From assembly GCA_030248215.1 (NCBI GenBank), contig JASANG010001564.1, positions 1 to 64,000 on the forward strand: 64,000 nt of DNA, written 5' to 3'. This DNA comes from Enoplolaimus lenunculus (lineage: Eukaryota; Nematoda; Enoplea; Enoplida; Thoracostomopsidae). The notes beneath the pieces are model-generated. The model worked only from the letters and a program-made list of their open reading frames with translations, did not search any database and was not told where the DNA came from. Positions 34,101 to 49,100 of this stretch are shown piece by piece (the first letter of the stretch is position 1; each line of letters begins with the position of its first letter). Both the position numbers and the translations under genes were made by a program.

Positions 34101-37100
34101 TTTTGAGCATTTTAGTGCTCACTTGCACACCATTGTTTCAAAATGCACACAAACTTAGGATCGTTCTATGAATAAGTTTTAGGGCATAAATCTAACTAAA
34201 TTCCTAAATATATAACACTACTGGCGCAATAAAGTACATTAGGGTCAAAATTGCATAGTATCTACATTACCCTGTTCTAAAATAAGAATATCGATCCCAT
34301 ACGCAACTTTGATTTTCCACAAGTTTCTTCCGTTTTTGCTGTAGTATAGCTTTTTCATTGAAAAATAAAAGTTGCACCATCTCATGAACTATTTCGAAAT
34401 AAGTAATGCAAACATTACCCATCTAATTGCACATCAGGTGATCAAATTCAGCAGCAAAGCGATGCCTAATATTGTGGGTTATAGATCAAATATCCACATT
34501 TGATACATAAAAACTCTACATATAATCACGATATATTTTGCTGTTTGGCTTCGATGAGTTGAAAACCAACCCAGTTAAACATGGAAACAGTAAAAACACA
34601 AACCCCGTTACTTACACATTTCAAAGCCCTAAATAAATGAAACCGAGCATTTAAGAAACGTAACATATTTGTAGCTTGGCTGTATTTAACTACAACCAAG
34701 TATGTTAATACCTTTAATTTCTTGTAAAGTGCCGTATGGACTTTTTGCAATTCGCTTTCGCTAGATATATCTCGTCCTCCAGGATTCATTAAAACCCGAT
34801 GAATAATTGTCGCCAACATATCCATGCACGTAAAATATACAATCCTAAAATCACTTTTCCATAAATCAAAATTCATAATATTATCACAGTGCAAAAATGC
34901 CTGAAACAGATAAGGCACACAAACACGCTTACAAAACCTGTTGTATGTACCTATCGCCGTCCTTTAATTTGACTGACTAGGAAAAGAACCAGTAACGGAA
35001 AACGAGTTCTTACACAAATCAATACTTACTTGTCCTTCGATGCTTCCACAATACCGCTAGTGAGCATTTGCGTTAAAAGTGTTGCCCACTGTTCAATATT
35101 GGTCTGACTGCCGCAAATTGTACGAAATATCATACCCGCCTATAAGCGTAAATTAAAATATATAGGTAAAACAGAAACAACATAAGGATTTAAAAATTAG
35201 TAAATAAACGAACATAGAAATATAAATCACAGATTTGCGAGGCGGAGTAACAAATCACGCATTGGCTGGGTTGCAGAATATGACTTAAACCGAATTCCAA
35301 CTTAAGTAAAGATTTTACTTAAGTTTTTTTACTTTTCAGTTAAGTCGGAGGTATTCAACACGCATTTTAATTTCCTCAAATAATCAACAGCTGCTGAAAT
35401 ATATGCTAATTCTGAGTTGTTAGTAGTAACTTTAAAACGGACCAGTTCGCACCTCCATTGGCTAATTTTGACCACCAACCGTATAGCGATTCCCTCACAG
35501 TAATTACTTATGCCAGACTTAGGACTACTTTTTCAGTATGGCACTAAAACAAAGTCAGAGGGTATATCCAATCGTTCAATACCCTGTTGAGTGAATAATT
35601 TTATAAAAATTCCACAAAGCGTTTTTGTGCCATACTGAGAAAAATATTGTGAACGCAGCATATTGCGCCTCTCCTAACAAGGTGTTACGAGGTCTCACAT
35701 AAAGGCATAACCTCAGGCTAACACTTAGAAATATTTAATTTGAATGTTAACCCGAGGTTATGACATTTTCTGTGGGCCTTCGTGACACCTTAGCGTGAAA
35801 GGCGCATATATACATACTATATTCAAACGAAGTCCTATCGATTCACGCAGTTCTCTGGTCATGTCTGGAGTGTAGAGCTGGCACAGGTCCTGAAAATATT
35901 GAAAACGGCATAGTAGCATTAAAATAACTACCAGTCAATGTCAACCCTATTAACAAACCAAACTTGCAAAATATTTTTAAGACAGTACAAACTGTACAAA
36001 AGTTATTTTCACGAGGTGTTAAATATAGTACCACGAGAGTAACTACTTGCACAACGGCTACAAGGGGAAACTATAATTTTTGATGACGTGTGGTAGTATT
36101 CAATGTAGGCTGCATTCCGTACATCACAGCACACCAAACTGCAACCAAACTTTAGAATGACACGTATAGCGTAACCTAAAAATGATTAAAGCCACAAACA
36201 AAAGAGTGTAAGAACTCCCATAAGAATTAAAAAGCAAAAACCAGTGTATTTATAGCTAGGTCTCCAGCTGCTTAAAGTACTCATAGCACCATTATTGCGT
36301 TCGCCCATAGCAGTTTACCTCTCGGGCCATTTGAACATATTCTTGCAACCGTTTAACCAGTGAACTCGCAACACCGTCTCTTTGGTCTTCTTGCGCTTTT
36401 AAGCATGTTAGCATTACGTACAAGAACGGCGGTTCCGACAACATCCAAAAACTGAAACAGACAAAAGGAAAATAAATTACATACAACTCACCTTGTATAA
36501 ACAAACTTTCTAAAAAATATATTCAAGGTTCAGCAGGAATAAACATAGGAAAACAAACATAAAAAAGGATGTGTATCCGGATATAAAAATATCTTGCAAG
36601 TTTCCCTGCATGAATTTTTGTATTTTATTTCAAATCTAATCTCCATCTAAGATTGCAACCATTATACTCTCCGCGGGAGGAATTTACGATCACCTATCTG
36701 CTCTAGAGCTTAACGCTCGAACCCGAGCAGGTTCTCAAAACTTGAGGAGACTTGGTACTGTGCATCGATAATAATTGCTAAACACTGCGTACTGTGTATT
36801 TAACACCTAGTTTCGATTGAAAACTTTCGACATACTGTCACTCAGTACCCTGTACCTTTTCAACGAGTTTCCATTACGATCTCGTTTCACAGGTGCTTCA
36901 AGAATATGAGTTGCCTCGCGTAAAACACGAATTTGAACAGGGCCTGGTAAATGGTGCAACAACGGTGCGAGCAACCACACCCCAGTCACTTTGTCCCAAC
37001 TATAATTCAAAACAAATTTTGACAGCAAAAGAACAAAAATGGCAAGATGCACAATTTTACATAAGCTAGCACAGAATACTCCAATAACTTTGTGCTTCTA

Positions 37101-40100
37101 TTCTAATGTCATTCCTCTAAAATTTGTACTTCTGGTCTTATATCATCCCTCTAAAACGACCAAAAGTTAGATCTCTAAAAAGACCAGGACTTCGATAACC
37201 GTAACCCAGGACCCACATCACTAGTACTACAATGTTAATCAGCACCGTGGGACCCTGACCGCAGGATGGTAACAAAGGTTCGGATTCGGATTCGGCAAAC
37301 ATTTGAGATTCGGATTCGGTTGTGAAAAAAGCTGAATCCAATAGCCGAATCCAACAAAGTTCGGCAATAGTTTTTTCATTTTTAAGCAATAGAATTTTTA
37401 AATACTGTGCTATAAAAATCAATATTGTTTATTTCAGGTGAGAAATCTCAGAACTGACATCGGGACGAAATATATTAACTTATTAAAAGTTATACGGCTG
37501 GCATTGCGTTGATATCCTGAGACAAATTATAGATATATCTGAAATTTGCAACATGCATGATTCGGATTCGGTTTCGGATTCAGCAAATTAGCACTGGATT
37601 CGGATTCCGTGCCACCCTGCCTGACCGCACAGCACACTAAAAACTCAAAATACTTGTGAATATTAGGAATGCTAGTTTTCAGTTTCCTGGGACTCACAGG
37701 CACCGGTAAAATATATTATGTAAGGGAGCTCAACTGCACTCCCCTGAACTCCCTTAGAAATTTTTACATACGTAATTAACAATGTCGAAGTATTGCAATG
37801 ATATTGTAATCTACCAAAGACACTCGATCTACATCCAATATTCCAGCGCTGTATATGCATGGAGTCCTAAAACTAGCACGCATCTCTCTTACCTTAACGC
37901 GCCTGCAGTCAATTCAAAAATACATCGATGAGTAAGTTGACTGCGAAAAATGTCAAGAGACGCTTTGGCGATCATATCATTAATGCGATTTTGATCCGAC
38001 ATATTCTAGAAACAAAATTACATGTAAAAGGTCGCTTATACAATACAAAAAACAGTAATACATGAACAAAAAATAAGTTCGCTATTGACAGAACTCTAGA
38101 CCAAGAGTATGTAACTGATTCGCCAAAAATCGATATAAATATTCTGCGTTTGCAAAATGATAACGTAAGCCTGCCGCAAAATGTTATTTTGTTATTTATA
38201 AACAGTATTTAAAAAATATGCATATCCATATAAATTCAAAATTTGTAATTTACTCTCTAAACTACTCATACAAATTTTCTTAAATATTAACTTACCGCTT
38301 GCTGTGTAATCAACAATTGCAACTGTAACAGGGTACTGCGTAAATTCCATAAGTCCAATTCTCGTAACAACCGTGATATTAAATCACTTTGCTGGCGGCG
38401 CGTAAACGATGCACCTGCACTTCCTCCAGCGACCATTGCCGCTGTAGCCATTGAAACAACCCCAGTCCCGGTCTGAGTTCCCATGGTCGGTGTTCCTGCA
38501 TTCAGGGGCATACTTGATGAAACGGTGGAATTAGCATTAACAGCATTCACTGTTGTGCCTCCCGCTAATGACACCTGATTTGCAGATGATTTGTCTCCAC
38601 TGGTTACCGATTTATCTAAAACAACAATTACTGTGAAGAACAGTATTGTTACTTAATTACATTACCAAACATTGGCGCAGCCAAAAAGCTTGGAGAACGG
38701 CACGACACGCTTTTGTATTATGTAAGCACACGCATTAGACGCGTGAAACAAACTTTCAAATTCCCCACTGCTCTCAACAGTTTTACTTTTAGCTGGTAAG
38801 GTGCTTCTAAACAGATATGCATTTATTTTTAATTTTAGTGGCATGTCGTACCTGTTGATATTTAGGTTTAAACAGGCAAGCGAAATGCAGCACATGTCCA
38901 CAGTTTAGCGCAAATAAATATTTCTACACCCTATCGGCTGGTTTGAAAGTTACAAATGACATACAATTGAATAGTAACCAGTGCTTCATATACATTTTAA
39001 CGATATTTATTGATTTCAGTTAAATCTTTTACTGTAGAAAATAAATTTTAATCACAAGAGAAATACACAGCTTTATTTTTATTACATCTACCACGTCGTA
39101 TTAAAATTCCTAATTGAAAGTATTTGTTTTCAATATTTTCAAGCTTCCTTGCCTCCAACTTGTGAACTGGATACGGCCGTTATCGTCACAGGCTGTCCAG
39201 AAGGTCCGTTTGCAGTACCCCCGCCTTGCTGGGAATGTCCGCTAGACGCCGGTGAGTCTGCATACGATGAAATTGAAGCCAGCGAAGGGATAGGCGTCTC
39301 CGGGAGGCCACCCTGACTACTTAGTTGCGAACTTGCATGCGGTGTTCCACACCCAGAATTATTTCCGGTGCTATTTGCTGCCACACTGTTCGGATTGAGA
39401 CAATCAGGCGGCGAAGACGATAATACGCTCGTTCCGTTTTTAGAACGGCCATTGCTGCTGTCAACGTTTCCGCTAGCATCATATCCGGTTAGTAGACACA
39501 ATAGTTTCGATGCCTGTCATAAATTAAAGACACTTGATAGATATCAGATAGATAGAAATCAAAAAGAATTATCTCGAGGCGCGTAGACACAGTAAAACTA
39601 ATGCTCGATCTATATGCTTGCAATCACAATTCAGAATTCATACGAAGCACTAATGTTTATACAGATCATTACACAACACAATATAAAATTATATGAAAAT
39701 TATTAATGTCTCAGCAGCAATCGGTTTCAACAATGCGACATCAACTATAACCAATCCAAAAACCAATCAAGGAAAAATCAGTTCAATAGTTGTTATTTGG
39801 TAGCCTCCCAATCATATTCCAATAACGATGACTTTACCTGGGTTGGAGACATAATTTCATCAAGCAAATAACGATTGGAGCAAAGTTCATTCAGCTCCAA
39901 AATCGAAAACTTTGCCCTGATCCATTCTTGTCGACAAATATCACGTAAAACTTCAAGCGCAAGTTGATGGAGGGGAACATCCGCAGCGGCACCACCACCG
40001 GATGTTGACGTCCTAAAAACATTGGAGTATACATACAAATCTTTTAGTACTTAACTTACGGTATATCGAAATTTTTATACAAATACGTATAACAAAAAAG

Positions 40101-43100
40101 GTCTGTGCTCAGAATACATAACTATTCATTGAATTAAAACATATTAAAGTGAAGCAATATATTATAAAACCAATAGAACCTATACGTACCCAGTATAGTC
40201 GTACTTGCCCGTTGCCGCACAACTAATCGATCCAATAATTTCGCCCAAACTCGGTTCCGATTTCACGACGTCTTTGCGATCTGAATCCACCAATTTGTCA
40301 ACTAAAATCATCCGAAATTCCTCAATTTCAATGATTCGCACAAATAGATTCATAATTTAACAAAACAGTTGCAAAAACAACAATAATTTTTATATAGACG
40401 TTTTTGACCAATCTCTGGACATCTATTTACTACGAAACTATCACCTGTGTTTAGAAACTTTAACAAATAGAAACAGAATGGGTTTTTTATAAATAGAAAG
40501 GGAACACTATAATGATTAAAACATTTCAAATACGTATTTAATTTAAACAGAAATCAAGACTTTTCTGAGCCCTGTCACAAAATACAAACCTAAAATCAAA
40601 ATCGCTTTTAAAATCTGCCCAATCGGAAATATACTAATAGAACGATGCGACGTCGCCAACAAATACTGATCGTTTGTAAATCTGACTGTAGAATTTTGGG
40701 TTGATTCTCGAGCATCTGCAATGCAATAACGTGAAACATAGTTTAAAACTATTTAAGTTGATAATGACATTCTTAACATAAATCAGAATCGGAAAAATAC
40801 ACAATAGTTTTAAAGCCACTCGTTGCGCCATGTTTACACGCATAATAATGATGAGTAGTACATAATTTTTTGCCCTGATTTTCAGTGTGTTAATTATTAG
40901 TTTTTGCTTTTTAGCACCGAACGTAAATAAATTATCGCTTGCCACTTAAATCAGTACCAACAGCCGGTACCCCACACCTAGTACGGTGGTTACATGGTTG
41001 CAGAATCAACTTTACAAGCAATCTAAATCACCCGTACAGCAGTGATGAACCCAAAAGCCCTTTACTTACCAGCACGATGCGGAACACACAAAAACGCTGT
41101 AAACAAATGCAGCAATAGTCGATGTCCGCCGTACTCCGGTTCAGTCGGAACTGCCTTAGCGGCGCCAGAGCCACTGGCCACGGTCCCTCCATAACCACTA
41201 GCCGAAGAATTGGCATTATTTGACGCGGTAGCCGCGTTTGCTTTGCTTGCCGCCCCAGTTTCTGCTGCTGTTACACTCTCATCGCTCAAATTCATATAAG
41301 TTCTCATAATTGATTCTAACGGAATAACGAGAAATGCTTCCAGCGGGACTGCGCCTCTAGCAACCAACAAACTACAGAAAAACGACACTTGACGACAAAT
41401 TGTAGCGTCGGCGAGTTGCGAGCGCTGAAAACAAACCAAACATCAGTACAACAAAACTTACACAAATCATCACTTGAGTGATCACGAAGATGCCGAAAAT
41501 TACTGACAAATTGACTAGTAATAAACAGAACGAATTTCAATAAAACCATCTCTATATAAATCAATCGTTTATTTCATACAAGTAGCCTTTATTTAAATGC
41601 ATACTTAATTACAACGTTCGTTCCAAAATATTTTACAGATTTCCCGGTATTTAAAAGCTTTATTTATGACAGTAATTATATATCACTATCTAATTTTCAG
41701 ATCCGCTTTCGATACATTTATAATTATACCGACCCATGTTAATAATAAGGGCCTAACCATTAAAACTAAGCCTAAAAATAAGTAAAAAGTAACGTCTAAG
41801 TGTAAATTAATAGTGTAAAAGAATATACGACAAGCTTTGCTTAACTTAAATTATTAAAAATAAATTGCTCAAATTCATACATCAATCGACGTAAGTAAAT
41901 CATCAAATCCCAACAAAGTCGCAGTTTCGTTATTCTTTGTGTCTGCTGCCGCAATTGTTGATGGCATGAGTGTCCGCAAAGCACCGAGCCAGTCAGCGCC
42001 TAACGGACTTGACGCATGTGAACCGTTGTATACGATGCATGCAGAAGTTATATCAGCGCACAAAACCGCTAATTCTTGCAATCTAATAAAACGAAATAAT
42101 AATAATCTATATATTAAAGCTGGAACGCCAACTTACGTATTTTGGGCAGCGTTCCAGCAAATTTGTATATCCATATTCCAATTTGCATTAATTTATACTT
42201 CAGAGTGCAAAATTCTGAAGATAGAAAACTGTTGTTTACTTTTTCTTTGTGTTTTATCCTATAAGACAAAGTGTGTTTGCTATATGCTTAAATTTTAACA
42301 TGTATATATGTAATTTGTATTTTGTCTTAAGCAGGCATTTGGGACGCGGATTTTCCTATAAGGGTGGTGAATCCGAGGTCCATCAGCCCTACCGGACTCA
42401 CACATGCTAAAAAATTTCAGTTGGAATTCAATACACAGTTATAAATCAAGTTTTAAGGCTTAAGTACAGACTAGCTTGAGCAAATCCTAGTTGCACATCT
42501 GTGCAAGTACGAAGTATTACTTAAAACTATTTTACATTATATTATTACATACATATCACTATCGAGTATGGTAGACTTCACTGAGTGTGTTCTCTGCACC
42601 GTCATTCCAAGAAATTGTAAGCACCCAGTTTCCACTCAAAGAAATTATTAAAACCCTACTCACGCGTGCAAGTGTTTGCAGTGTGAACTTTCAGCTGTAA
42701 TACTTACAAAGTATTATTTTTATTCTGAATCTTGACATAAAATTATATGAATTGCAGAAGTCGACTGCAATAAATATCAAACCTAACAACTGATAAGCTT
42801 AAATTAGACATTTTTAAATTATTTCCCTGATTAATAGGGTCACTGAATGGTTTCTGGTTGCAAGCAATCTGAATAATGCTTGTACACCTACAAATCCGAT
42901 AATTAAATAGTTAGCTAATAGCTAATTTGCATGTTAGCTATACTTACAAGCCTAAATATACGATTTTTAGCTATCAAATTCAGTACTACAGGGTTTTTGG
43001 GTGCAATAAATCTGAATGAATGGTTTATATACCTCCAAAACCGATCAATCAATAGTTAGCTAATAACTAAGTTAAATATTAGATTAATTGGAAAGTAAGT

Positions 43101-46100
43101 GGATCAAACTACACGTTTGTGCTTTATTAGTTTGGAATGCACTGCGACTGGTCATGAAATTGCAGCTGCAAAAAAGTTTCACGCGCGCAGAAATCATTAC
43201 GTACTCGAAATTTCTTGACTCGAAAACGCTGTCAAATCATACAATTTCTCTTCAGTGTTCAAAAAATATCAAGCTAGTTCAGCCACCATCGCCAAGGACT
43301 ACGAAATATCCAGTAACTTCATATTCAAATTAGTTCAAGCTTTTTGAATAAAATTAAAAACACTATGTTTTCAAAGGAAAGATATGTAGGTAAGCTATAG
43401 ATTTACCTGTCAGTATCGAGATTTCGGCTGAGAATTTTCAAAAACACATTGATAACGAAACTATACCGACTGCTGTCTTTTTCACGCAACTCGTCCGTCA
43501 AACGCTGAGTAACTGGTTTCCTAAAATCAAAATAAACGGAAAACTAAATTATTATAGCTCAAGTTATGACTTTATTACGTTAAACCGTCAAACACTCAAA
43601 AACTTACTCATAGCTAGCAGTTTAAGCTACCTCCAAATTCAATCTTATTGCACAATAGTTGAATAACTATTTAATAGAATTTAAACAGTTTTTCCATCAA
43701 TTTAACAACGTAGGCATCATCCCTCACGAACAGCAAAATATCTGCTGCAATCACACCAAACATCGTTAGAGACGCTATCCCAACTAGCTAACAAATATAC
43801 TCTTCCTCTTCTAATAGTTAAGCTAATACTTCTGTAAACACGCAACCTGATCTGTTACCTCAATGAGAAGATATTATACTCCATAACTTACAGACACACA
43901 GGTTGCCTCGAAGACACATGGAAAGACACAAAGAAAGAAAAACGACACCCAAATAAACATATTAATAAAATCATTAAAATCCCAAAACAATAAACAATAC
44001 TGCACTAACCTTGGATTCTCAATGAAATCCTTCATAAACTCTGGATCGAATTTAGCCTTCAGTGCCGACGGCTTCGCGTTTACAGGCAACCAAGTTGGAC
44101 TTGCGTCTAAGCCAAAATATGCCGATGCGTCTGTCGTTTCTATTGTTGTCTATAATAATTTACATTAATATATGCAATTAATACAATAAGTTATGGTCAT
44201 AAGTAAACAGTGGGTGTTGTTTCAACAATAAAAAGTTGAACTAAAAATTTATGTTAATGTTTGAATGCTTTTAGTTTCCCATAGCCCCAGACCAGAAACA
44301 TAACGGCATTGAAAACTTAAACTCCAAAACAGCAATAAAAACTGCAACAGTCATAACTTAGAGTTTATTATTCCTTAATTATACCTACGTACCGAATTCC
44401 TTTGCAAAAGAGTTAACAAATACCATTAAGATTTGGATCATACATATTAATCTGAGAACTAATATAAATGCATAGTATCATAAAACCAAATAAAAACGGA
44501 TACGAATATAAAAATTCTTACACGCAAAAATTCACACGACTGATAGAGATCGTGAACGTATGCCCACAAACATTTTTGCGTCGAATTACATTTTTTCGGC
44601 TCAGGACAGTGCTTTTTCAACAGTTTAAACAGCCTACAAATAAGCAATACTTTGGCAGGATCCTGTACTAATTTGAAGTATCCAGTCTTATCTGTGCAAT
44701 GCATACTTAACTCGACTAACAGCTTTAAACTGATGAAAACTTTCAACCTGTAAATATTCATCTTTTTCCTGCTTTAAGTCCAAAATCAAGCTACGTCAAC
44801 GGTAGATAGTTACCTAATATAAATTTCACGTTTCACAAAACAAAACATGCAAACCATTGGCTTAAAATGAAACAGACTTATAATTCAGCTTCATCTCAGT
44901 AAAATAACCATCCCTCACTACGTATTTAGCCCACAATATGACATGTTACTGAAAAATCTTACCCAACAAACACCGATGTAATTTCAGTTTCATTCACAAT
45001 CGCACAAGAGTGATATCGTCTCAGTACAGCAACAAACGTTAAAGCTATGTTGAACGTATAACTGTGTGCAAGTAGGGAGTTTGCGTTCACTAAGCGATCT
45101 TCTAGCGGTATCAAATCTTGGAAAACCTATAACAACAGCACAGATAAAAGTTACTTCCTGTAAAATTGTGTTAACATATTTTTTCATTTTTTCGTGTTTC
45201 AAGAGTCTTGTCCACCTAAGCTGCTGAAACTGATAATTATTAATCACAGCTAAACGGAGACCGGTTTAGAAATTTTGCATTCATTTTTAGCTGCAGCCAT
45301 CGTTATTTTCATCTACAAGTCCGTGAAACGGATACATTCAAATCCTAGATGAAACAATATGATACGTACCACGTTATGTTTCACACAAAACCTCCTATAA
45401 CCAGAATTTAGAGAGTTCCGCTTTTTACCTTACTTCTTACCTGTTCAGCAAATTCCAGAATTCCAAAAAAGTTCAACGCTATCTCGAACAATGACAACGT
45501 GAAATCAATGCTATCGTGAGTTGGCAACAGCGTCGACTCTCGTCGAATAACAGATTCAAGTTGATCAACACACGATTCTGCACAGCTTTCAACTATTGAC
45601 GTTTGGTCGTGATAACACAGAGTTCTGGCAACAAAAATAAAAACAGTAATGCGATCATCTCAGATAAAACCGACATCTAAACTTTTACAAGTTAATTCGC
45701 AATTTTAGCCTTTTACTACTGAAAAATAAATATTTTTGTGTGTCCCATTGCTAATTCATTAAAATATCTCACCCGACTGTACCGACAAGACAGATAAGAC
45801 GTTCATAACCGGCGTGCCAATACTGGTGGGATTGATTAAATTTAAATATAGGTAAGACAGGCATGCACTATAATCCGTGTCTTATTCTTCTATAACCAAA
45901 ATGTAAAGTGTCCTTAAATACTTTATTCCCAATCGTTCTCAAACACTCTCTACGCATTTGGCAAACGCTCTGCACCTTACTTCATCAGAGCTTATTTTCA
46001 TTAGATATAACATGGGTTTTAAATTTAAAAAAATTTAAATCGTTAATACTCTCCCTACAGAAAAATTTCACTGGCACTAGCTCTAGAACTTTGTGTCAAA

Positions 46101-49100
46101 CCGATAATATAGAATACCTATTTTTCGCCGGATCCTCCAAATTATTGCACTAGCTCTAGAACTTTGTGTCAAACCGATAATGTAGAATACCTATTTTTCG
46201 ATTCCGATATATAGGTTCAACACTGCCGGATTCTCCAAATTATTCAGTACTATGAAGTGAGTAAACTTACGTCAATAAGAGTACAACAAATACTTAGTAC
46301 ACAACAAACAATTTATTAAACAATCCAATAATCCCAGCAATTCACCTGAATTTCACTGCAGCAGTTTGAATATCGTCGCGCGAGCACCTCTTTGACTTGG
46401 CGCTTCCGACATTTGCATCGTTGAGATCAACACAATGTTTTTTATGCCACATTTTATTCAAATCTTTAATTATCTTAAAATACAACTATAACAATTTGAA
46501 AATCAACTTTCAATTCAACAAAAATCGTACATTTAAGCAATTCCGTTAAAATCGACAATACATAAATTCATTGCGATACTGCAAATCTTAAATTAAAAAA
46601 TTATAAATTTTTATTGTGCAAACAGAAATCCGAAAATCCCACTGCATAAAATATTAAGGATTATTGTGCTTTGAATTTAACACGCAGTGCCATCTGGCGC
46701 CGTAACACAATACGCGTATGGTACCAGGATGACACCAAACATTGTCAAGAACAACATCGTAACCGATAATTGTCACAAATTAAAAAACAACAAATTATTT
46801 TAAACATGACTGCTACAAATTGGCGAATAATATCGGGAATGTTCTAATGCATAAAGAATTCTTGAAACTCAAACCTTTTTGATCAAATGACGGTGACTTT
46901 CTTTTACCGACCCGCAACCGTACAACATCATTACGCGTTGATTCGATTCATGTCTGTACTGGTCGTCCTAAAATATCCAAAAGCTGTAAAACACTTCAAA
47001 TCTTTAATCCTCTTAAAAAATCTTATCCAATTTCAAAATAAATCAGTTGTAACTAAGAGAGTAGTCGTATTTTTATGAATATACACCTGGTTAATAAAGT
47101 TTGTCAGAACCAGTTAACAAAGAACATGGTCAAAATCCGTATGAACTAAGTATTACAGCTAAGTACTGCGCATAATGTATTATTTTGTACTCTGGCCAAA
47201 ATTAATGCTATGAATTTTATTATTAAGGTTACACAATAAACCCTATATTCTTACTCGTGGTTACATACCTGTGGCAACGGAAAATGCAACACATTGTAAT
47301 AATGTCTAGAAATTTGCGGTTGCTTTTGATGTTTTTCCTGTTGCTGTTGTCGCGATCGCTGATTTGAACAAGATGCGTTCGACGTTGATTGCTGATTATC
47401 ACCCGACAATGTCTCCGATTTGGTTTGATTTGAAAGCTTCAAATCTGCTAAAATTGAAAATTAAATTAATGTTAATAGACTAATGAATCATGCAAGCTGT
47501 GCACGGAGGACAGCACAGTTCTACAAACTTTTAGCTTGCAAACATCCTCAAAGGCTAATTAATCAAATTGATCCTACATGCCATGCTACCGATTCTCGTA
47601 GAGTCGCAGCACAGCAGATGTAGAATCAAATAAACAAGCATATATCAACACAATGTAACATTTTAATTTGAAAATCAGGTGTTGAGGAGCTCAACAAGCA
47701 AATTTGGAAACTCCGACTTGTTCACACCACCTGTGATACGTGCTAGTGAGTTTAACCTATATCCGACAGATTCAAGCGTTTTCCATCTTCTTTACTGTTT
47801 TTAGCGGTGAAGCTACCAAATAACACATGCATACCATTAAATAGCGCTGGCTCTTTTGCGTTGGTTTCTTCGTTGAATGACGCCAAAAGACGATTGAGAT
47901 CGCTGTCATCTGATTCATGTTGCGATTCGATATAATCAGGTACCTACAAATAAATAACAATTCAAATGAAAGTCAAGATTAGTTTTAAAAATTCCAAAAA
48001 TGCCTTAAAAGGCCATCATTACTATAAAGCACGACATATACCTCAGTTTCTGTACCCTCCTTCCCTACGTCGACCTCTTTACCCCCCCCCCCCCCAACCA
48101 ACCAACAACTACCTTCATTCTATCACTCACGACTCGGACTTACCTCAATCTTAATCCTTTTCGCACTTGGGGGTGACACATTCCCGTCCACTTTCTGGTC
48201 CAATCCTCCACGCCCAGTGGAACTACTACTAGCAGCTGTTGTCTCGCCACCAGTCGCTCCACCGGATAGAGTCACAGATGGCGCAGACGGTATGAACGAT
48301 GTCAACCCTGGCGACGGCTGTGCCAAAAGAGCGGCGATCGCAGGGCTGTTGCCCGGCGTCGGAGACGACAGCGATAAATCGCCCCGCGAAATTAACCGAC
48401 GCATATAGGCGTCGTGTGAAAAAACGTCCAGACGAATGAGTTCAGCAAACAGTAAAACAAGTTGACTGAATTCTGAACGCTGCCCGCCACTGTTTGATTC
48501 GTCTAAAATATAATTATCACCATTCAACCAACTTTTCTAATGACGCCGAGTCAGAATCAAAATCATACGTTTTTCCCAACACTGCGAAATCAAACAATAT
48601 TTTTGGTCAGCACATATTTTTAAAATGAGTAGTGTCCATAGCGGTTTCTAGCGAGGTTCGTGTAAGCTAACTAGCTATCGTACAAATGAAGCTTGTAGTA
48701 ACAATTCGATCATTAAGTTAAGAGGCTAAAATTTTCGACTTAGGATAATTGCATAGAAATACGTATAAACTTGCGAAACTTTTTTAAATTCGAGCACAAC
48801 CTATACTTAATATATCAATCTGCTTATTGGCAAAATCCCACAAAAATCACCTACTAGCACCACAACAATATTTCTGAATCGTATTTTCAACCATGTTCCG
48901 CAAATATAGCCCCCAGCAATAATGTTTTAAAGACCAATTAATTTAAACACAACGCAAAACATATAGCAAATTCATTATTTCTAGTTTCACATGCTCAGGA
49001 CACTTACCATATGTAGGTGATTCAGTGTCAAGAAAATCAAACAGTGTTTCTTGCAGGGGATGTGTATTTGATGGTTCATTCGCTACATCGGCTGTATCAT

